Made by a program: the position numbers and the translations under genes. Below the pieces are notes generated by a model. It searched no databases. It was not told where the DNA came from and saw nothing but the letters and a program-made list of their open reading frames with translations. A DNA stretch of 64,000 bases from Roseovarius nubinhibens ISM (GTDB lineage Bacteria > Pseudomonadota > Alphaproteobacteria > Rhodobacterales > Rhodobacteraceae): positions 1,799,466 to 1,863,465 of the forward strand of contig NZ_CH724156.1 of assembly GCF_000152625.1 (NCBI RefSeq), given 5' to 3'. This document shows, one piece after another, positions 1-7,406 of the stretch. Every line of letters begins with the position of its first letter. Positions within the stretch are counted from its first letter, which is position 1.

Positions 1-314
1 GCCACCGCATCGGCGATCGGCAGCGACGCGAGGCCGAGAAAGAGAAAGCTGTTGGCGGCCACCACGCAGAGGCCGCGCGCCAGATGCCAATGCAACAGAC
101 GGGTGCGCATGGTTTTGAGCCCGCCCGAGATCGGCATGATGATCAGCGCAAAGGTCAGGATGCCGATGAGCGAGCGGTAGAAGACGATCTGATGCAGCGC
201 ATAGGTGTCGGAGAGGAACTTGATGCCCACGTCATTGAGCGAAAAGCACATGGCGGCGACGGTGGCGCAGAGGGCACCTTTGAGATTGCTGTTTGAAATA
301 CTGGCGCTGGTCAT
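1..314 (-). CDS. DMT/EamA-family membrane transporter, N-terminal part (cut by window start)
   Basis: The first 104 codons of a gene whose 3' part lies outside the window. It starts at an ATG (314-312) behind a good ribosome site (GGGAGG about 6 bases upstream). The protein begins MTSASISNSNLKGAL and shows three hydrophobic helices at about residues 11-31, 40-60 and 77-104. The phrase FYRSLIGIL in the second helix is typical of EamA domains of the drug/metabolite transporter superfamily, which are inner-membrane carriers usually of ten helices. Substrate cannot be read from the sequence; alphaproteobacterial relatives export amino acids or take up S-adenosylmethionine. It is transcribed leftward, 129 bases downstream of yaiI, with a dispersed repeat element in the gap. 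Confidence 0.8.
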   Translation of the reverse strand, partial: MTSASISNSNLKGALCATVAAMCFSLNDVGIKFLSDTYALHQIVFYRSLIGILTFALIIMPISGGLKTMRTRLLHWHLARGLCVVAANSFLFLGLASLPIADAV

Positions 315-410
315 GGAAATCCTCCCGCCGCCGGAGCGGCTGGCGCGAGGAAACGCGAGGCGGGCGGGATTGTAAAGGGTCGGGCCGGTGGGTTTTGCCC
401 GCCGCTGGGG

Positions 411-435
411 ATTTGGGTATTTCCAACCAGAAAGA
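411..435 (+). repeat. Dispersed TATTT...CCAGAAAGAG element, copy near yaiI
   Basis: The string GGGTATTTCCAACCAGAAAG lies in the gap between the end of yaiI and the start of the DMT transporter gene. It closely matches four copies between 48490 and 49085 and is related to an element at 15546-15620. All copies seen are intergenic. Its function is not evident from the sequence. Confidence 0.5.
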
Positions 436-443
436 GCCGCGGC

Positions 444-896
444 TCAGCCCGCGCGGGCGGCGCGGCGCAGCGCCTGTTCGAGCGCGTCGAGAAAGCGCGA
501 GCGGTCGGCTTTGGAAAACCCCTTGCCGCCGCCTTGGCGGAACGGGTCGGCAGCGCGCAGATCGGCCATCAGATCGCGGGTGGCGAGCACATTGCCGATA
601 TTGGCGGCGGTCAGCGGCTCGCCATTATGTTTGAGCACCTCGGCCCCGGCCTCGACGCATTTGGCGGCGAGGGGGATGTCGCCGGTCACCACCACATCGC
701 CCGGACCGGCGCGGTCGGCGATCCACATATCGGCCACGTCGGGGCCTTCGGGGACGATGACATTTTCCACCAGCGGGTTGGGCGAGGGGCGCAGCCCGCC
801 GTTGGAGACGATGAAGATCCGCGTCTTGTGGCGGGTGCCGACGCGTTCGGCCTCGGCTTTGACCGGGCAGGCGTCGGCATCGACATAGATCGCCAT
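444..896 (-). CDS. yaiI: YaiI/YqxD family protein (DUF188, PIN-like fold)
   Basis: A 150-residue protein of the UPF0178 (DUF188) family, whose usual length is about 150. The family hallmarks are present: an N-terminal acidic motif [10 protein letters not shown] at residues 4-13, VTGDIPLA in the middle and a C-terminal [15 protein letters not shown] region. The conserved aspartates sit as in PIN-like nucleases, but to my knowledge no activity is established for the family, so a nuclease role is only inference. The ATG lies 2 bases after the stop of sthA, so the two are probably one transcript. Confidence 0.9.
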   Translation of the reverse strand: MAIYVDADACPVKAEAERVGTRHKTRIFIVSNGGLRPSPNPLVENVIVPEGPDVADMWIADRAGPGDVVVTGDIPLAAKCVEAGAEVLKHNGEPLTAANIGNVLATRDLMADLRAADPFRQGGGKGFSKADRSRFLDALEQALRRAARAG

Positions 897-898
897 GC

Positions 899-2332
899 TC
901 AGTCCGCCTCTGGTTTTGGCGGTTTGAATTCCTCGGGGATCGGCATCCGGTTGAAGGCGTCGAGACCGGCGATCTTATAGGCTTCGGCCAGGGTCGGATA
1001 GTTGAACGTGTTCTGGACGAAGTAATCCACCGTGCCTTTGAGGTTGAGCACCGCCTGGGCGATATGGATGAGCTCGGTCGCGCCCTCGCCGACGATCTGC
1101 ACCCCGAGCACCCGGCGGGTCTTCAGCGAGAAGAGCATTTTCAACATGCCATGTTCGAGCCCCATGATATGGCCGCGCGAGGTTTCGCGGAAGCGCGCGA
1201 TGCCGACCTCATAGGGAATGCCGCGCTCCTGCATTTCTTCTTCGGACATGCCGCAGGTGGAAATCTCGGGCACGGAATAGATGCCATAGGGATACCAGGG
1301 GCTCTCGCTCAGGGTGGGGACGCCGAGCGCGTGGCAGGCGGCGACGCGGCCCTGTTGCAGCGAGGTGGAGGCGAGGCTCGGGTGGCCGATGACATCGCCT
1401 GCGGCATAGATATGGCCGAGCTTGGTCTGGTAGGTCTTGCGGTCGACCTCGATGCGGCCGCGATGATCGGTTTCGAGCCCGACGGCAGAGAGGTTGAGCT
1501 TTTGCGTGGCGCCCATCCGGCCGGCGGCAAAGAGCAGCATTTCCGAGCGCACATGGCGGCCATTGCCCATGGTGATCTCGACATGATCGCCCGCGTCCTC
1601 GATTTTCTCGATAGGTGAGCCTAGGCGGAGATCGACGCCGTTTTCGCGGATCTGATGGGTGAATTCCTGAATGAGCGTGCGGTCGATGAAGTCGAGAAAG
1701 CTGTCGCGCGGCTCGATCAGGGTGACGCGCACGTCGAGGGCGGCGAACATCGTGGCATATTCGACGCCGATGACGCCGGCGCCGACCACGGTGAGGCTGC
1801 GCGGGATGCGGGCCAGTTCGAGGAACTCGTCGCTGTCGACGATGGTGGTGCCGTTGAAGGGCACGTAATCGGGCCGGTAGGTGCGGGTGCCGGTGGAGAT
1901 CAGGAAGCGGTCGGCGGTGAGGCTGGTGGTCTCGCCCGCCTCGGTGGCCACTTCCACCGTCTTGGGGCCAGTGAACCGCGCCAGCCCGTTGAGCGTGTCG
2001 ACATGGTTGCGGTTGAACTGATGTTCGAGCACGTCGACCTCGTAATCGAGCGTCATATGCAGGCGCGATTTAAGGTCCTGCGCCTCGATGTCGTCCTTCA
2101 CCCGGTAGGAGCGGCCATAGAAGCTGCGTTCGCGCCAGCCGGAGAGGTTGAGCACCGTTTCACGCAGGGTTTTCGACGGGATCGTGCCGGTATGGACCGA
2201 GACGCCGCCGAGCCGGTCCTTGCGGTCGATGACCAGCACGCGGCGTTTGAGCTTGCCCGCCTGAATGGCGGCAGAGCGTCCGGCGGGGCCGGAGCCGATG
2301 ATGATGAGATCGTAATGGGTGGCACTCGACAT
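899..2332 (-). CDS. sthA: Si-specific (soluble) NAD(P)+ transhydrogenase
   Basis: A 477-residue flavoprotein of the pyridine nucleotide-disulfide oxidoreductase fold, normal length for SthA. The N-terminal FAD site is [15 protein letters not shown] (about residues 7-21); a second dinucleotide fold [12 protein letters not shown] follows near residue 190; the C-terminal dimerisation domain ends the protein. The active-site loop reads [12 protein letters not shown]: the paired redox cysteines of lipoamide dehydrogenase are absent, which separates SthA from its relatives. It interconverts NADPH and NADH in the cytoplasm. I chose the ATG at 2332 (MSSATHYDL) over an in-frame TTG 21 bases upstream, because the shorter form begins as family members do and has a GAGG site upstream. 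Co-transcribed with yaiI. Confidence 0.93.
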   Translation of the reverse strand: MSSATHYDLIIIGSGPAGRSAAIQAGKLKRRVLVIDRKDRLGGVSVHTGTIPSKTLRETVLNLSGWRERSFYGRSYRVKDDIEAQDLKSRLHMTLDYEVDVLEHQFNRNHVDTLNGLARFTGPKTVEVATEAGETTSLTADRFLISTGTRTYRPDYVPFNGTTIVDSDEFLELARIPRSLTVVGAGVIGVEYATMFAALDVRVTLIEPRDSFLDFIDRTLIQEFTHQIRENGVDLRLGSPIEKIEDAGDHVEITMGNGRHVRSEMLLFAAGRMGATQKLNLSAVGLETDHRGRIEVDRKTYQTKLGHIYAAGDVIGHPSLASTSLQQGRVAACHALGVPTLSESPWYPYGIYSVPEISTCGMSEEEMQERGIPYEVGIARFRETSRGHIMGLEHGMLKMLFSLKTRRVLGVQIVGEGATELIHIAQAVLNLKGTVDYFVQNTFNYPTLAEAYKIAGLDAFNRMPIPEEFKPPKPEAD

Positions 2333-2462
2333 GGGCAGCCTCGTCTGGGTCAACTCGGGGCGACCCTAAGAGGCAGGCCTCAGCCCCGCAAGGGCAGGGT
2401 GCGCCCCGCGCCGGGATGTTTGCGACGCGGGGGCTGGGTTTGCTCGAATTTTGGGCGGGCGA

Positions 2463-3293
2463 TCAGCCGTAGAGCGCCTCGGCATGGAAGGCGACGTGAT
2501 CTTCCATGAAGGTGGAGACGAAGAAATAGCTGTGGTCATAGCCCGGCTGCATCCGCATCGTGCCTTGCTGCCGGCGGGCGGCGGCGGCCTCGAAGAGGGC
2601 TTCGGGTTTCAGCAGGTCGAGGAATTGATCCTTGGTTCCGGTGTCGGTGAGCACCGGCCCGTCGAAACCGGCCTCGCGCATCAGCAGCGTGGCATCATGG
2701 GCGGCCCAGGTCGCCTCGTCCTCGCCGAGATAGGCGCCGAGCTGTTTGCGGCCCCAGTCCGAGGCGCTCGGATGGGCGATGGGGGCGAAGGCCGAGACCG
2801 AGCGGAACCGGCCCGGCAGACCCATCGCCAGCGTCAGCGCGCCATGACCGCCCATCGAATGGCCGGTGATCGCCTGACGGTCGAGGTCGATGGCGAAATT
2901 CTCGCCTAGAAGCGCGGGCAGCTCTTCGGCCACATAGTCCCACATGCGGAAATGCGGGGCCCAGGGGTCCTGGGTCGCGTTGACGTAGAACCCCGCGCCC
3001 TTGCCGAGATCATAGGCCTCGTCATCGGCCACGGCCTCGCCGCGCGGCGAGGTGTCGGGAAAGACCAGCGCGATGCCCTGTTCGGCGGCCCAGGTCTGGG
3101 CCCCGGCCTTGGTCATGGCGTTTTCATGGGTGCAGGTCAGCCCCGAGAGATACCACAGCACCGGCACCGGCCCGTCGCGGGCCTCTTCGGGCAGGAAGAG
3201 ACCAAAGGTCATGTCGCAGGCGCAGGCAGAGGAGGCGTGGGTGTAGACGCCCTGGGTGCCGCCAAAACAGGCGTTTTCGGATTGGGTCTGCAT
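2463..3293 (-). CDS. fghA: S-formylglutathione hydrolase
   Basis: A 276-residue esterase D family enzyme that hydrolyses S-formylglutathione to formate and glutathione, the second step of glutathione-dependent formaldehyde oxidation in the cytoplasm. The alpha/beta-hydrolase triad is visible as Ser146 in GHSMGG, Asp222 in TKDQFLD and His254 in GYDHSYFF; the conserved Cys54 of GLTCTHEN is also present. It is the last gene of a three-gene leftward transcript: its start lies only 4 bases after the stop of the nitroreductase-fold gene. The usual partner, glutathione-dependent formaldehyde dehydrogenase, is not in this window. Confidence 0.95.
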   Translation of the reverse strand: MQTQSENACFGGTQGVYTHASSACACDMTFGLFLPEEARDGPVPVLWYLSGLTCTHENAMTKAGAQTWAAEQGIALVFPDTSPRGEAVADDEAYDLGKGAGFYVNATQDPWAPHFRMWDYVAEELPALLGENFAIDLDRQAITGHSMGGHGALTLAMGLPGRFRSVSAFAPIAHPSASDWGRKQLGAYLGEDEATWAAHDATLLMREAGFDGPVLTDTGTKDQFLDLLKPEALFEAAAARRQQGTMRMQPGYDHSYFFVSTFMEDHVAFHAEALYG

Positions 3294-3297
3294 GGTG

Positions 3298-3993
3298 TCA
3301 GTCCTTTTGGTTCGTGTCGCCCTGATGGGCTGTCATGAGCGCGGCGAGCGGTTTGCGTTTGCGCGCCGCCGCCGGGGTGGTTGCCTCAGCACTAGCATGG
3401 CCGACGGTGAGGATCATCACCGGTTTTTCGCTCTCGGGGCGGTCGAGCAGCCCGTTGAGGAATTTCATCGGGTTGGGCGTATGGGTGAGACAATAGAGCC
3501 CGGCGCGGTGCAGCGCGGTGATCAGCATGCCGGTGGCGATGCCGACGCTTTCGGGCACATAGTAATGTTTGGCGCGGCTGCCATCAGGGGCGGTGCCGTA
3601 GCGCTGGGCAAAGATCACGATGAGCCAGGGCGCGGTGGTCAGATGCGGTTTCGACGCGTCGGTGCCGATGGGTTCGAGCGCGGCGAGCCAGGCATCGCCG
3701 CCGCCGCCCGCGTAGAAGGCGCGCTCCTCTTCCTCGGCGGCCTCGCGGATGCGGGATTTGAGCGCCGGATCGGAGATGGCGGCGAAATGCCAAGGCTGCT
3801 GATTGGCCCCCGAGGGCGCGGTGCCGGCGGCGCGAATGCAGGTCTCGATGATTTCGTAAGGCACCGGCCGGTCGGAAAAATCGCGCACCGAGGCGCGGGT
3901 TTCCAGCGAGGCGAGGAAATCGCGCGCCTCGCGCAGGGCGTCCTCGTCGCTGAGCGGTGCGCGCGGCGGCAGGGGCTGGGGGCTATAGGACAT
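3298..3993 (-). CDS. Nitroreductase-fold flavoprotein, iodotyrosine deiodinase (IYD)-like
   Basis: A 231-residue protein with the FMN-binding nitroreductase fold ([13 protein letters not shown] at 33-45, [10 protein letters not shown] at 59-68). Its closest fit is not a nitroreductase but iodotyrosine deiodinase: EEEERAFY, the Trp at 102 and a Lys at 115 align with human IYD, where Glu157, Tyr161 and Lys182 clamp the halotyrosine zwitterion. Here Glu90, Tyr94 and Lys115 have exactly the same spacing (4 and 21 residues). This suggests reductive dehalogenation of a halotyrosine or related amino acid; substrate is inference. It sits between an AEC transporter (12-base gap) and fghA (4-base gap) in one transcript. 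Confidence 0.85.
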   Translation of the reverse strand: MSYSPQPLPPRAPLSDEDALREARDFLASLETRASVRDFSDRPVPYEIIETCIRAAGTAPSGANQQPWHFAAISDPALKSRIREAAEEEERAFYAGGGGDAWLAALEPIGTDASKPHLTTAPWLIVIFAQRYGTAPDGSRAKHYYVPESVGIATGMLITALHRAGLYCLTHTPNPMKFLNGLLDRPESEKPVMILTVGHASAEATTPAAARKRKPLAALMTAHQGDTNQKD

Positions 3994-4005
3994 GGGCGGG
4001 CCGTT

Positions 4006-4938
4006 TCAGTAGAGCGTGTTGGCCCAGCCGATGACCAGCGACAGGGTCACCACGGCGAGGGCGGTGGAGATCAGGATCGAGGCCGAGACGCGCTGGGGCG
4101 CGACGCCGTAATGCTGGGCCAGGATATAGACATTGCCCGCCACCGGCAGGGCGGCGGCGGCGATCATCACTGCGGCCGGATAGGGCGCGATGGGAAAGAG
4201 AACGAGCGCCGCCACAGCGACGGCAGCCGGGTGCAGCACCAGTTTGCAAAACGACAGATAGCCCGCGATCACCGGCCGTTCGGCGGATTTCGAGGCGAGC
4301 GACGCGCCGATGGCAAAGAGCGCACCGGGGGTGGCGGCGCCGCCCAGCAGCACGAGGAAATCATTGGCGACCGAGGGCAGCGGCCAGCCCGAGGCCGACC
4401 ACGAGAGGCCGAGCACGATCGACACGATCATCGGGTTCTTGAGCAGGCCGATGCCCACCGTGCCGAGCACCGCCAGCGACATCCGTCCGTCGCGCGAGCC
4501 GGTGATCAGGATCACGATCAGAGAGCCAAAGACCATGAGATCGACCGCAAGCACCATCATCACCGGCGCGATGGCGGCTTCGCCCATCAGCATGGCGAGC
4601 ATTGGCAGGCCGAGAAAGCCCACATTGCCGATCACCGCGCATTGCGCCTCGACCGCGGCTTCGGCGACGGACAGGCGGCGCAGGATCGCGATGAGCGTGG
4701 CGAGCAGATAGATGGCGAGCGAGGCCAGCGCATAGGCCAGGACGAAATCGAGATCGAAGGCTTCGGCGAGGCTGAGATTGGCGGAGAATCGCAAGAGCAT
4801 CGCCGAGAGGGCGAAGTAGAAGACGAATTTGGTGAGCCATGCGGTGGCGGCCTCGGGAAAGAAACCGGAGCGCCCAGCGCCATAGCCAAGGCCGATGATC
4901 AGGAAGAACGGGATGGTCTGAAGAAATACGGCCAGCAT
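4006..4938 (-). CDS. AEC (auxin efflux carrier) family transporter
   Basis: A 310-residue membrane protein with about ten hydrophobic helices split by a central loop, the layout of the AEC family, which carries dicarboxylates and other organic anions across the inner membrane in bacteria. Typical features are the N-terminal FLQTIPFFLIIGLGYGAG and FLGLPMLAMLMGE. I start it at the ATG at 4938 (MLAVFLQTI), where the first membrane helix begins; a reading frame extends 49 codons upstream but that part is polar and low in membrane character. First gene of the transcript with the IYD-like enzyme and fghA. Substrate unknown. Confidence 0.88.
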   Translation of the reverse strand: MLAVFLQTIPFFLIIGLGYGAGRSGFFPEAATAWLTKFVFYFALSAMLLRFSANLSLAEAFDLDFVLAYALASLAIYLLATLIAILRRLSVAEAAVEAQCAVIGNVGFLGLPMLAMLMGEAAIAPVMMVLAVDLMVFGSLIVILITGSRDGRMSLAVLGTVGIGLLKNPMIVSIVLGLSWSASGWPLPSVANDFLVLLGGAATPGALFAIGASLASKSAERPVIAGYLSFCKLVLHPAAVAVAALVLFPIAPYPAAVMIAAAALPVAGNVYILAQHYGVAPQRVSASILISTALAVVTLSLVIGWANTLY

Positions 4939-5305
4939 GGCCGTTTGGTAGCATGTTGCGCGGCGGGGGCAAATGCTATTCGCCGCGCCGAGAGAGCCGC
5001 CAAAAGAAACGACCGGACGGTTGCCCGCCCGGCCGCAGTTCGTTGATTTCGGTCGCTTATGACGGGCAAGGGAGGAGGTATGCACGCCATCGAAACCGTT
5101 CCGGCGACCCCTGCTAAATGGGAGGAGGAGGCAGAAGCCGTCCGGTTGAGTTGATCATTGCCGCATCGCGGCGCGATTCGGAATTGTTCACGCTGCATCT
5201 GCGAGAAAAAAGCGGAGGACTGCTTAAAACTTAACCAAAATACCGTGACCTGTCATAAGATTAAACGCTTCTTGCCCAGATTCTGCAGATGCGAGAGGAT
5301 TCTGC
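4939..5305. other. Intergenic region without a gene
   Basis: A 367-base gap between two leftward genes (mbfA ends at 5306, the AEC gene starts at 4938). It is richer in A and T than its surroundings around 5215-5275 and should hold the promoter of the AEC - IYD-like - fghA operon. Reading frames here lack the codon bias of neighbouring genes. I find no RNA gene and no convincing terminator. Confidence 0.5.
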
Positions 5306-6283
5306 TCAGCCCGAACCGATCAACACCCCGGCCGCAAAGACCAGCGCCCCGCCGAGCACCACTTGAAAGGCCGCGCGAAAGAAGGGCGTCTCCATAAAGC
5401 GGTTCTGAATCCAGGCGATGGCCCAGAGTTCGATGACCACGACGATCATGGCGATTACGGTGGCGGTCCAGAAATCGGTGATGAGATAGGGGAGCGCGTG
5501 GCCAAGCCCGCCGATCGTCGTCATCAGGCCCGAGGCAAAGCCCCGTTTCACCGGGCTGCCGCGGCCCGACAATTCGCCATCATCGCTGGCGGCTTCGGTA
5601 AAGCCCATGGAAATGCCTGCGCCGACAGAGGCGGCCAGACCGACGAGAAAGGTGGTCCAGGTGTCCTGCGTGGCAAAGGCGGTGGCAAAGATCGGCGCGA
5701 GGGTCGAGACCGAGCCATCCATCAGCCCGGCGAGGCCCGGCTGCACCCAGGTCAGGATGAACTGCCGGTGGGCCTTGCGGTCTTCGCCTTGGCGGCTCTC
5801 GGGGTCGAGATGGGTTTCGGCCAGGGTCTCGGCGCTGTTCTGGTGACCGGCCTCGGCGGCGGCGAGATCGCCGAGCAGCTTGCGGGTGGCGGCGTCTTGG
5901 GTGCGGGCGGCGGCCTTGCGATAGAAGGCCTCGGCGTCGCGTTCCATTGCGGCGGCCTCGTCGCGGATGCGGTCGAGCCCGAGGCTCTGGGTGAGCCAGA
6001 CCGGGCGGCGGGCGTGAAAGCCTGCCACATGTTCGCGGCGGATGAGCGGGATCACCTCGCCAAAGCGGCTTCGGTGCAGGTCGATGAGGGCGCGACGATG
6101 CGTATCTTCCTCGGCGGCCATGCCATCGAAGAGCCGCGCGCTGTCGGGGAAATCGGGGCGCAGCCGTTCGGCATAGAGCCGGTAGATGCGGGCGTCGTCC
6201 TCTTCGGAGGAAATGGCCAGCGCCAGCACCTCTTGTTCCGAGAGGTCGGCGAAGCGGCGGCGGTTGGAGAGGACGGGGATCAT
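5306..6283 (-). CDS. mbfA: Membrane-bound ferritin-like iron exporter MbfA
   Basis: A 325-residue two-domain protein. Residues about 1-160 form a ferritin-like four-helix bundle with glutamate/histidine ligands (SSEEDDARIY, AAEEDTHRRAL, AMERDAEAFY, AAEAGHQ). Residues about 165-325 form a CCC1/VIT1-type membrane domain (PGLAGLMDGSVSTLAP and four to five helices). This domain order is that of MbfA, which exports iron from the cytoplasm in Agrobacterium and Bradyrhizobium under Irr control. I chose the ATG at 6283; an ATG at 6295 and a TTG at 6304 are in frame, but the TTG abuts the Irr-like box at 6305-6319, which fits better as a promoter element upstream of the shorter form. None has a strong ribosome site. 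Confidence 0.9.
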   Translation of the reverse strand: MIPVLSNRRRFADLSEQEVLALAISSEEDDARIYRLYAERLRPDFPDSARLFDGMAAEEDTHRRALIDLHRSRFGEVIPLIRREHVAGFHARRPVWLTQSLGLDRIRDEAAAMERDAEAFYRKAAARTQDAATRKLLGDLAAAEAGHQNSAETLAETHLDPESRQGEDRKAHRQFILTWVQPGLAGLMDGSVSTLAPIFATAFATQDTWTTFLVGLAASVGAGISMGFTEAASDDGELSGRGSPVKRGFASGLMTTIGGLGHALPYLITDFWTATVIAMIVVVIELWAIAWIQNRFMETPFFRAAFQVVLGGALVFAAGVLIGSG

Positions 6284-6304
6284 GAGAGCTCGCATTTCGA
6301 TCAA

Positions 6305-6319
6305 TTAGAATGATTCTAA
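6305..6319. promoter_or_regulatory. Irr-like iron control element upstream of mbfA
   Basis: The sequence TTAGAATGATTCTAA is a perfect inverted repeat (TTAGAA - 3 bases - TTCTAA) 22 bases before the mbfA ATG. It matches the core of the iron control element bound by the haem-responsive regulator Irr in alphaproteobacteria, whose known targets include mbfA. Expected effect: repression of iron export when iron is low. Seen directly as a palindrome; the Irr assignment rests on motif likeness and on the gene it precedes. Confidence 0.75.
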
Positions 6320-6383
6320 ACTAGCCGCTCGGGCCCGTTTTGCAAGGGGATTTCGCGGGGTGCAGGGCGGGGATGTAAAAAAG

Positions 6384-6399
6384 TGAACCGATTAGTTCA
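6384..6399. promoter_or_regulatory. Inverted repeat TGAAC-N6-GTTCA, possible TetR operator
   Basis: Perfect 5-base arms TGAAC and GTTCA with a 6-base spacer, about 85 bases before the small secreted-peptide gene and in the same transcription unit as a TetR-family regulator (6771-7394). The position and symmetry suit autoregulation by that repressor. This is inference only. Confidence 0.35.
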
Positions 6400-6482
6400 A
6401 AAACTACTTGCGTCAGGCTGCGCATCTCCTACATGAAGTGAACAGAAGGGTTTAGACAGCATGCCTGACGGAGCATATGACC

Positions 6483-6647
6483 ATGAAACGCCTCATTCCC
6501 GCCCTCGCCATTGGCCTCACCTTGATCTCGGCCGCCCTGCCTGTTCATGCGCTCAGCCTGGACGCGGGCAATGTCACCCCGACGATCAGTTTTCCGGCAC
6601 CCGCGGCTGACACTGTCACCCGCGATGCAGGACGCCCGGCCCATTGA
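6483..6647 (+). CDS. Small secreted peptide, 54 residues
   Basis: A short open frame (ATG 6483, TGA 6645-6647) with a CGGAG ribosome site 9 bases upstream. The product has a clear Sec signal peptide: MKR, then a hydrophobic stretch from Leu4 to about Leu19, with a likely cut after VHA at residue 23. The mature part would be only about 31 polar residues. It lies upstream of, and in the same direction as, the TetR regulator. I do not recognise the family. A second ATG two codons upstream (6477) is too close to the ribosome site. Confidence 0.5.
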   Translation: MKRLIPALAIGLTLISAALPVHALSLDAGNVTPTISFPAPAADTVTRDAGRPAH

Positions 6648-6655
6648 CCGGGCAG

Positions 6656-6690
6656 GACAGCGGGCTGAGGCTCCTCCGAGGTCCGCTGTC
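6656..6690. repeat. Inverted repeat GACAGCGG...CCGCTGTC
   Basis: Perfect 8-base arms (6656-6663 and 6683-6690) enclosing 19 bases, starting 9 bases after the stop of the 54-residue peptide gene. It could be a weak terminator or attenuator between that gene and the TetR gene; there is no run of T after it, so a classical intrinsic terminator is doubtful. Confidence 0.4.
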
Positions 6691-6770
6691 GCCATATTTC
6701 TGGGGGTTTGCCTTGCTCGCCCCCCGCTCGCACCTGTAAGGTCGGATGACTTCGGACCACGGGGAATTTG

Positions 6771-7394
6771 ATGGCGAGCACACAGGCCGAAATCAAGAAG
6801 GGCAGAAAATTCGATCAGGTGCTGGAAGGCGCCCGGGTCGTGTTCATGCGGGACGGGTTCGAAGGCGCGAGCGTCGACGATATTGCCCGCGTGGCCGGCG
6901 TCTCCAAAGCGACGCTCTATGCCTATTTTCCTGACAAGCGGCTGCTCTTTTCCGAGGTGGCCCGGATCGAGTGCAACCGTCAGGCCGAGGCGGCGCTTGG
7001 CCATATGGATATCACCGCGCCGGTGCGTGAGACGCTCTGTGCGGCGGGCGAGCGGCTCGTCTGTTTCTTCCTGTCGGAGTTCGGGCAGCAGATGTACCGG
7101 GCCTGCGTCGCCGAATCGCATCGCTTTCCCGAACTGGGGCGGCGGTTCTATGCGTCGGGTCCGATGATGCTCAAACAGCGGTTGGGCGCGGTGCTCGAGG
7201 CCTATGTGGCGCGGGGCGATCTGGTGATCGAGGATATGGATCTCGCCACCAGCCAATTTGCCGAGCTCTGCAAGGCGGATATGTTCGTGCGCTGTCTCTG
7301 CGGCATCGACTGCGACCATGATCAGGCCGATATCGACCGGGTGGTGCAGGGGGCGGCAGATATGTTTCTGGCCCGCTACGGGGCCAGAAACTAA
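6771..7394 (+). CDS. TetR/AcrR-family transcriptional regulator
   Basis: A 207-residue repressor. The N-terminal helix-turn-helix domain is plain (FEGASVDDIARVAGVSKATL, about residues 31-50, followed by YAYFPDKRLLF). The C-terminal ligand domain resembles the AefR-like group. The ATG at 6771 is preferred over the adjacent TTG at 6768; a GGGG ribosome site lies upstream. It is preceded by a small secreted-peptide gene with a palindrome at 6384, and it converges on tyrB (12-base gap). Ligand and targets are unknown. No efflux genes are beside it, unlike many AcrR relatives. Confidence 0.88.
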   Translation: MASTQAEIKKGRKFDQVLEGARVVFMRDGFEGASVDDIARVAGVSKATLYAYFPDKRLLFSEVARIECNRQAEAALGHMDITAPVRETLCAAGERLVCFFLSEFGQQMYRACVAESHRFPELGRRFYASGPMMLKQRLGAVLEAYVARGDLVIEDMDLATSQFAELCKADMFVRCLCGIDCDHDQADIDRVVQGAADMFLARYGARN

Positions 7395-7406
7395 GGTACT
7401 TTCAGA

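Noticed and set aside
2381..2436. Inverted repeat CAGCCCCGC / GCGGGGGCTG between fghA and sthA
   Set aside because: The loop is about 37 bases and no T run follows, so a terminator cannot be claimed.
3256..5046. Long plus-strand open frame of 596 codons
   Set aside because: It is antisense to the IYD-like and AEC genes; the product is a Gly/Arg/His-rich sequence typical of shadow frames in GC-rich DNA, with no domain or ribosome site.
5215..5275. Possible CtrA sites (TTAA motifs) in the A/T-rich gap
   Set aside because: TTAA pairs are present but not at the 7-base spacing of the full CtrA site.
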